Shown here piece after piece: positions 26,743-32,379 of a DNA stretch of 32,379 bases (the stretch's first letter is position 1; each line of letters begins with the position of its first letter). Source of the DNA: Acidobacteriota bacterium (GTDB taxonomy: Bacteria; Acidobacteriota; Terriglobia; Bryobacterales; Bryobacteraceae); assembly GCA_021813825.1 (NCBI GenBank), contig JAKAJI010000011.1:1-32379 (forward strand). The letters run 5' to 3'. The position numbers and the translations under genes were made by a program. Under the pieces are notes generated by a model. The model was not told the origin of the DNA and made no database searches. It saw only the letters and a program-made list of their open reading frames with translations.

Positions 26743-27759
26743 CTAATTATTCGGGGCAGCGTCCGGCCGCCGCTTCAGCGTCGGCCGCTCATCATCGCCA
26801 TTATTACCGTTCGTCGTCCCATCCCCTGCATCCACCGTTCCAGCGCCAGGTGCGCGCCGTAGTGTCGGCTTGTTGGGATCGGCCATCTGGTCTACCCTCC
26901 GGCGGTTGTGCAACATCGCCAACCGCGCCTTCACGTCAACAAACTCCGACGTGGTCAGGATGTACTCCGGCTTCTCCTTCAGCATCTTTTGGATGTTCAA
27001 CTGAGCCGCCTTGATGCGATCGTCGGTCGGAGGGTGCGTCGAGAACACTTTCGAAACCGTTCCCGGTTTCTTCTTTTCAAGCGTCTCGATCTTCTCAAAG
27101 AAATCCACGAACGCCGTCGGGTCGTAGCCGGTCTTATACATATACTGTAAGCCGAGCATATCGGCTTCGCTTTCAAAACCGCGAGAAAATTTCAAAAAAG
27201 CCACCGGAACCAGCACGCTGGCCGCTTCATACAGCCCGTACCCGGTCCAGCCGTAGCTGAACAGCATCAGCGGGATCATGCCCAACTGCGCAATTTCGCC
27301 GCGCGTGGCCTGCCGCGTGCCGTGCCGCGCCGCCACGTGGGCGATCTCATGCGCCATCACCCCGGCCAGTTCCGCTTCATTGTCCGCGGCCAGGATGAGG
27401 CCCGAGTTGACAAAGAAGAATCCGCCCGGTAGGGCGAACGCATTGACTTCCTCGCTGTCGATCACCTTGATCGTGAACGGCACCTTGGCGTCGGAGTTCC
27501 GGACGAGGTTCTGCCCGACCCGGTTCACGTACTCGGCAATGATCGGGTCGTTGATAATTTTGGCCTGTTTCTCGACATCCTGCGCCAGGCTCTTGCCCAA
27601 CGCGATCTCCTTGTCGAGAGAATAGAAATTAACGCCCTTGCCGACGTCCCGGTTGCCGATGTCGTCGGGGTTCTGTTCGGACTTGCTGCCCGCCCAACCC
27701 GGCAACACGAGCAGCGTCGACAATGTAATGCTCATCGCCGCGTTGAGTGCTCGCCGCAT
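26743..27759 (-). CDS. M48 family metallopeptidase (secreted, BepA-like)
   Basis: HEIAHVAARHGTRQ (HEXXH), FESEADMLGLQYMYKTGYDPTAFVDFFEKIE, FSTHPPTDDRI. Start MRRALNAAM... at 27759 with AAGGAG; ORF extends to 27789. Confidence 0.92.
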   Translation of the reverse strand: MRRALNAAMSITLSTLLVLPGWAGSKSEQNPDDIGNRDVGKGVNFYSLDKEIALGKSLAQDVEKQAKIINDPIIAEYVNRVGQNLVRNSDAKVPFTIKVIDSEEVNAFALPGGFFFVNSGLILAADNEAELAGVMAHEIAHVAARHGTRQATRGEIAQLGMIPLMLFSYGWTGYGLYEAASVLVPVAFLKFSRGFESEADMLGLQYMYKTGYDPTAFVDFFEKIETLEKKKPGTVSKVFSTHPPTDDRIKAAQLNIQKMLKEKPEYILTTSEFVDVKARLAMLHNRRRVDQMADPNKPTLRRAPGAGTVDAGDGTTNGNNGDDERPTLKRRPDAAPNN

Positions 27760-27831
27760 CGAAAAACTCCTTACCGCAGGTTCCGCCACTTTCAGTATAG
27801 TCCCTCATCCGTGTTACGTATAGTCGAGAGA

Positions 27832-28944
27832 ATGGGTTTCAACGACACGCCGCTTCCCCACTTCCCGGTCAATGACCGGCTGGTTTATCTGAATCACGCT
27901 TCGGTCGCTCCCCTATGTCCTCCCGCCGCGCAGGCGATGCAGGCCCTGGCGCAGGACTGCCTGGAAAATGGATCGCAAAACTATTCGGCCTGGCTCAAAA
28001 CCTATGAAAGCCTTCGCGTGCGCGCCGCCCGGCTGATTCAGGCCCACCGCGACGAGATCGCCATCGTCAAGAACACGAGCGAGGGCGTCGCCACGGTGGC
28101 TCTCGGCATCGGCTGGCGCCCCGGCGACCGGATCGTCGGCTTCCTCGACGAGTTCCCGGCAAATTCCTACCCCTGGAAGCGCCTGGCCGCGCGCGGCGTC
28201 TCCCTCACCTGGCTCGCCCCGGACTCCCCGCTCGAAGCGATCGACGAAGCCTGTCGCGGCGCCCGCCTCCTCGCCATCAGTTTCGTGCAATACATCAGCG
28301 GCTTTCGCGCCAACCTCAACGCCATCGGAGAAATCTGCCGCCGCCGCGGCGTCTTTTTCTTTGTCGACGCCATCCAGGGACTCGGCGCCTTCCCGCTCGA
28401 CGTGGAGGCGGCCGGCATCGACGCCCTCGCCGCCGACGGCCACAAGTGGCTCCTCGGCCCCGAAGGCTGCGGCATCCTGTACGTCCGCCGCTCCCGGCTC
28501 GATGAAATCGAACCCGTCGAGTTCGGCTGGACCAACGTGGCCGACTACAACGCCTACAACCCGGGCGAAATCGTCCTCCGCCCCGACGCCGGCCGCTACG
28601 AATGCGGCACGCTCAACACCATCGGCTGCTACGGCCTCGACGCCGCCTTCGGCTTCTTGCTGGACATCGGCGTAGAAAACATCACCCCGCGCATCGAAGC
28701 CCTTGCCTCGCGCCTCGCCGCCGGCGCCACCGAACGCGGCTACGAACTCATGGCTCCGCGAACCCCCGAAACCGGCTCCGGCATCGTAAGCTTCCGCAAA
28801 CCCGGCGTCGACACCGGGATGCTCGTCGCGCGCCTCCATAAACAGGGCATCGCCGCCGCCAACCGGCGCGGCTGGCTCCGCGTGTCCCCGCACTTCTACA
28901 TCCCCGAATCGGGTGTCGACCGGCTACTCGAGGCTCTCCCATGA
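27832..28944 (+). CDS. Class V aminotransferase family PLP enzyme
   Basis: VYLNHASVAPLCPPAAQAMQ; NTSEGVATVALGIGWRPGDRIV; FFVDAIQGLGAFPLDVEAAGIDALAADGHKWLLGPEGCG (PLP Lys). GTG start at 27811 also possible. Confidence 0.88.
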   Translation: MGFNDTPLPHFPVNDRLVYLNHASVAPLCPPAAQAMQALAQDCLENGSQNYSAWLKTYESLRVRAARLIQAHRDEIAIVKNTSEGVATVALGIGWRPGDRIVGFLDEFPANSYPWKRLAARGVSLTWLAPDSPLEAIDEACRGARLLAISFVQYISGFRANLNAIGEICRRRGVFFFVDAIQGLGAFPLDVEAAGIDALAADGHKWLLGPEGCGILYVRRSRLDEIEPVEFGWTNVADYNAYNPGEIVLRPDAGRYECGTLNTIGCYGLDAAFGFLLDIGVENITPRIEALASRLAAGATERGYELMAPRTPETGSGIVSFRKPGVDTGMLVARLHKQGIAAANRRGWLRVSPHFYIPESGVDRLLEALP

Positions 28945-30122
28945 CAGGCACGCGGCTCCTTCTCGCCGCGGCCATCGGTAGCGCGCTCGCCGGCGCCGCC
29001 ACTTTCACCGGCTCCCAGGCCTGCAAACCCTGTCACGCCGCCATCTGCGAGCGCTGGCGCCACACGCGCATGGCCAACGTCGTCGTCGACCCGCGCCTTC
29101 ATCCGGAAGCCGTCTTGGGCGACTTCTCGAAACCCAACCCGCTCGTCACCTTCCGTCTTTCCGACGTCGCCTTCGTCTACGGCAGTAAGTGGAAACAACG
29201 CTACTTCGCCCGCAGCGGCAACACCTACTACGTCCTTCCGGCCCAGTGGGACATCCAGAACCGCGTCTGGCGGCCCTACCACGTCGGCAAGAACAACGAC
29301 TGGTGGTACGCTTTTTACCCCGAGGACAACAAGGACCGCCCTACCGGCCCGCTCTGCGACGGCTGTCATTCCGTGAATTACAACATCGCCACCGGCGAGG
29401 TCACCGAATGGAACGTCGGCTGCGAACGCTGCCACGGCCCCGGCAGCGACCACGTCCACCAACCCTCCGCCACCAACATCGTCAACCCCTCCCGCCTCGA
29501 CTTCGTCGCCGCCAACGACGTCTGCATCCAGTGCCACTCGCAAGGCCGCCCGAAAGCCAATCCCATCAAAAATCTCTATTACGACTGGGCCGTGGGCTTC
29601 ACGCCGGGCCACCGCCTGGCCGATGTCTGGGACCTCGAAGATCACAAACTCGGCCAGAAGACGTTTACCCATTACCCCGACGGCGAGGCCGCCAAGAACC
29701 GCATGCAGGGCAACGACTTTGTGCAAAGCCTCATGTATCGCCGCGGCGTGACTTGCTTTTCCTGCCACGATGTCCACGGCACGGCCAATCCCGCCGACAC
29801 GCTCAAGCCCGGCAACGCGCTCTGCCTGGAATGCCACGGCCCGCAGTCTCCGAATGGCCCTCACGGGACGCTGGAAGCCCACACCCACCACCGCGCCGGC
29901 TCGTCGGGCAGCCTTTGCGTCAACTGCCACATGCCGCGCATCGCGCCCGAGATCGCGCAGGTCAACATCCGCAGCCATGCGTTCCGCTTCGTGACGCCGT
30001 CGATGAGCCGCGACTACGGCATCCCGAACCCCTGCCTCGATTGCCACAACACCAAAACGCTGGCCTGGGCGGAAACCCAGCTAGCCTCCTGGCGCAATGT
30101 CAGCCCCTGGCGGGTAAAGTAG
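28941..30122 (+). CDS. Octaheme c-type cytochrome (cytochrome c554-like multiheme family)
   Basis: Signal peptide MTGTRLLLAAAIGSALAGAA; eight CXXCH motifs (CKPCH, CDGCH, CERCH, CIQCH, CFSCH, CLECH, CVNCH, CLDCH). ATGA overlap with the upstream aminotransferase. Confidence 0.92.
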   Translation: MTGTRLLLAAAIGSALAGAATFTGSQACKPCHAAICERWRHTRMANVVVDPRLHPEAVLGDFSKPNPLVTFRLSDVAFVYGSKWKQRYFARSGNTYYVLPAQWDIQNRVWRPYHVGKNNDWWYAFYPEDNKDRPTGPLCDGCHSVNYNIATGEVTEWNVGCERCHGPGSDHVHQPSATNIVNPSRLDFVAANDVCIQCHSQGRPKANPIKNLYYDWAVGFTPGHRLADVWDLEDHKLGQKTFTHYPDGEAAKNRMQGNDFVQSLMYRRGVTCFSCHDVHGTANPADTLKPGNALCLECHGPQSPNGPHGTLEAHTHHRAGSSGSLCVNCHMPRIAPEIAQVNIRSHAFRFVTPSMSRDYGIPNPCLDCHNTKTLAWAETQLASWRNVSPWRVK

Positions 30123-30127
30123 GATCG

Positions 30128-30637
30128 ATGCGCAGGAAACGAAATGGGAACTCCGCCCTGAACCGCTGTGGCGCGATCGCCGCTCTCTCGCTGTGCCTCG
30201 CCCTTCTTGGCCATGCCGCCGACTTCGACCGGGAGGACATCCGGCTGCTGATCGCCAGCTACGCCAAGTCGATCGATCTCGCCGACACAACCCTGGCGGA
30301 ACAGATCTGGTCCTCGGCGCCGGAAGTGAGCTTGATTCACCCCCGCGGCGAAGAGCACGGGCTCGCGCAGATCGAAACCGATTTCTACCGGAATCTTATG
30401 GGCGCCACCTTCTCCAAACGAAATCTCACGCCCCATAACATCTCCATCCACGTTTACGGCGAGGCCGCCTGGGCGGAGTTCAACTGGGACTTCGTCGCCA
30501 CCACGACGAAAGACGGCAGCCCGTTCCACTCCCAGGGCCGCGAAACACAGGTCTATCGCAAGCAAAACGGCCAGTGGCGGATCGTCCACGTCCACTATTC
30601 GGGGGCGGCTGTCTCCGGGAATTTGAAGGGCTTCTAG
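30128..30637 (+). CDS. Secreted SnoaL/DUF4440-like (NTF2-fold) protein
   Basis: 169 aa: signal peptide CGAIAALSLCLALLGHA; DIRLLIASYAKSIDLADTTLAEQIWSSAPEVSLIHPRGEEHGLAQI...RETQVYRKQNGQWRIVHVHYSG. Confidence 0.8.
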   Translation: MRRKRNGNSALNRCGAIAALSLCLALLGHAADFDREDIRLLIASYAKSIDLADTTLAEQIWSSAPEVSLIHPRGEEHGLAQIETDFYRNLMGATFSKRNLTPHNISIHVYGEAAWAEFNWDFVATTTKDGSPFHSQGRETQVYRKQNGQWRIVHVHYSGAAVSGNLKGF

Positions 30638-31317
30638 CCCAAATCCTCCACCGCGAACAGGTCATTATCAATCACTTCGATCCGCGCCTTTGGGTTCCGC
30701 AAGAAATTTCGGAGGCTCCAGGCGTACGGGAAATAGTTCAGATGCAGGTCGAACGTGAACCGGTAGGGCCTCTGCCGCGGCACTACGAGAATCAACCGCT
30801 TCCGCGCCACGCGCCGCAACTCGGCCAGCGCCGCTTCGGCGTTCAGCACGTGCTCGAGCGTGTGCGTCGAAATCACGGTATCGAAAGACCGCGCCGCAAA
30901 CGGCAAGTTCTCAATATCGGCGGCCACCGCGAAATACTCCCCCGCGCCCGGCGCGATGTCGGCCGCCGTCACCGTGAGCCCGTCCGAGGCCAGCAACCGG
31001 CTCAGGTATCCCCGCCCGCAGCCGGCATCCAGCACCGCCGGGCCGATCGCCTCCCGCCGGATCGCCGCCACGCACCCCGCGCTTAAATCCGTCTCGCGCG
31101 CCAGAAACGTCTCGTGCAGCCGCCCGTACACCGCTCGGTACTCGGCCGCGCTCATCCCCGCCGCCTGCTCCTTGAACCGCACATAGTCCCCATACAGCGG
31201 CCCAAGCACCAACCGCATCAGAGGACGCATCAACACCGGTGCATCCCGCACCATCGGCGGCAGGCAGTTGTCCAGCACCCAGTTCACGCGATTCGTTACG
31301 CCGCGGTTCAACGCCAC
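30634..31317 (-). CDS. Class I SAM-dependent methyltransferase
   Basis: 227 aa: AVLDAGCGRGYLSRLLASDGLTVTAADIAPGA, FDTVISTHTLEHVLNAEAALAELRRVARKRLILVVP. Confidence 0.88.
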   Translation of the reverse strand: MALNRGVTNRVNWVLDNCLPPMVRDAPVLMRPLMRLVLGPLYGDYVRFKEQAAGMSAAEYRAVYGRLHETFLARETDLSAGCVAAIRREAIGPAVLDAGCGRGYLSRLLASDGLTVTAADIAPGAGEYFAVAADIENLPFAARSFDTVISTHTLEHVLNAEAALAELRRVARKRLILVVPRQRPYRFTFDLHLNYFPYAWSLRNFLRNPKARIEVIDNDLFAVEDLG

Positions 31318-31323
31318 AAGCGG

Positions 31324-31653
31324 TCAGGCCAACTCCTGCTCGGAGGCTTCGATCTCGAGCGACAACAAACCCGCGCCGAGCGTCTTGCCTTGCGCGTCGA
31401 TGCGCAGGCTCAGCGTTCCTCCGCCGCCCAGCGCTTCATGCAGCAGGAAGTTCAGCGCGCCGAGGTTCGGCAACTCGAACCGCTCCACCTCGCCCTTCAC
31501 CAGGCCGCCGAAGTGCGCCTTCACCCGATCCGGCGTCACCTCGCGGACCAGAATCCGGTAGTGCCGTTCCTCATACGCGATCACGCCCACGTTTGACGTG
31601 TCGCCCTTGTCGCCCGAACGGGCGTGCGCGATGCGCGAAAGCGGGATCTTCAT
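31324..31653 (-). CDS. AtuA-related small protein
   Basis: 109 aa: [91 protein letters not shown]; characteristic AtuA C-terminal-type sequence. Confidence 0.82.
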   Translation of the reverse strand: MKIPLSRIAHARSGDKGDTSNVGVIAYEERHYRILVREVTPDRVKAHFGGLVKGEVERFELPNLGALNFLLHEALGGGGTLSLRIDAQGKTLGAGLLSLEIEASEQELA

Positions 31654-32379
31654 TCGATCACCTCGACGTTTGTGCGGATCACTTCTCTCGGAATCAGCGC
31701 CGGCCAGTAGGCGACCACCTCCCGCACACTCGGTTTCCCGTCGCCAAACCCCGTCGCCGTCGGCGGACCGCTCAGCACCAGCGGAATCAACTCACGCGTG
31801 AACCGGTCCACCGCGGCGCGGTCCTGCCCGCGCACGCCGATCCGCAGCATCACTTCAGGCGGATTCGGATTCGCCGGCGCCGCCGGTCCATGACAGGCGT
31901 TATAGCCGAACAGCTCCGTGTGCAATTCCTCGAACTTCAGCCCCAACTGCTCCAGCCGCTCCCGCACAATCCGTCCCGCCGCCTCCGCCTTCTCCACGGC
32001 CTGCGGCGCGCTGTAGACCAGCGTCCCTACCGCCTTCCACCCATGCAGGTATGCGATCGAAACCTTTAGCATCGGCGTCCGCGGACGCCCCTGGATGCCC
32101 GTCACGCGCACGCGATTTTCCCCGTCTCCTGACAGCCGGATCGAGGTGAAATCCGCCACGCAGTCCGGCGTGATGTAATTCTTCGGATCGCCGAGTTCGT
32201 AGAGAAGCTGCTCCTTCACCGTTTCAAGCGACACCCGCCCTCCCGTGCCGTGATGCTTGGTCACCACGAACGTTCCGTCCGGCTCGGCCTCGACAATCGG
32301 ATAGCCGATGTTGGCGAAATCCGGAATCGTCTGCCAGTCCGCGATGCAGTTGCCACCGGTGGACTGGGCGCCGCACTCG
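31650..32379 (-). CDS. Acyclic terpene utilization AtuA family protein (DUF1446), 5' truncated by window edge
   Basis: The frame continues past the annotated ORF start to the window edge: [80 protein letters not shown]... Confidence 0.85.
   Translation of the reverse strand, partial: ECGAQSTGGNCIADWQTIPDFANIGYPIVEAEPDGTFVVTKHHGTGGRVSLETVKEQLLYELGDPKNYITPDCVADFTSIRLSGDGENRVRVTGIQGRPRTPMLKVSIAYLHGWKAVGTLVYSAPQAVEKAEAAGRIVRERLEQLGLKFEELHTELFGYNACHGPAAPANPNPPEVMLRIGVRGQDRAAVDRFTRELIPLVLSGPPTATGFGDGKPSVREVVAYWPALIPREVIRTNVEVIE

Noticed and set aside
29189-30127. N-terminal extension of the SnoaL-like ORF across the octaheme gene
   Set aside because: The extension is an Arg/Pro-rich shadow frame; the real start is ATG 30128 with a signal peptide right after the cytochrome stop.

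Overview
High-GC bacterial chromosomal window. Gene content points to an Acidobacteriota (Solibacter/Bryobacter-like) genome: Oar-like TonB receptors, CRTAC1/UnbV proteins, a TIGR03437-like C-terminus, and winged-helix/TM regulators. That assignment is inference. No rRNA, tRNA, CRISPR array, transposase or phage gene was recognised. Housekeeping genes: ribBA, lipA, lnt, nrdR and an rpoD-type sigma factor. Four accessory units stand out. (1) An ~11 kb locus at about 8.4-19.5 kb holds a heptaheme cytochrome fused to a parvulin-like domain and TPRs, a CRTAC1/ASPIC-UnbV protein, two TPR proteins and an Oar-like TonB receptor. A membrane-tethered winged-helix regulator is divergent to it. (2) A five-gene overlapping operon runs ECF sigma / anti-sigma / B-box-LiaF-TM / small LiaI-like / LiaF-TM-DUF4097. 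(3) A class V aminotransferase overlaps an octaheme cytochrome c by ATGA. (4) A VOC + WYL-regulator pair is preceded by a perfect 10-bp inverted repeat. Anomalies: a beta-propeller-like gene split by one in-frame amber codon, and a RibBA whose GTP cyclohydrolase II half has lost its catalytic loop. All family calls come from reading the translations by eye; no database search was run.
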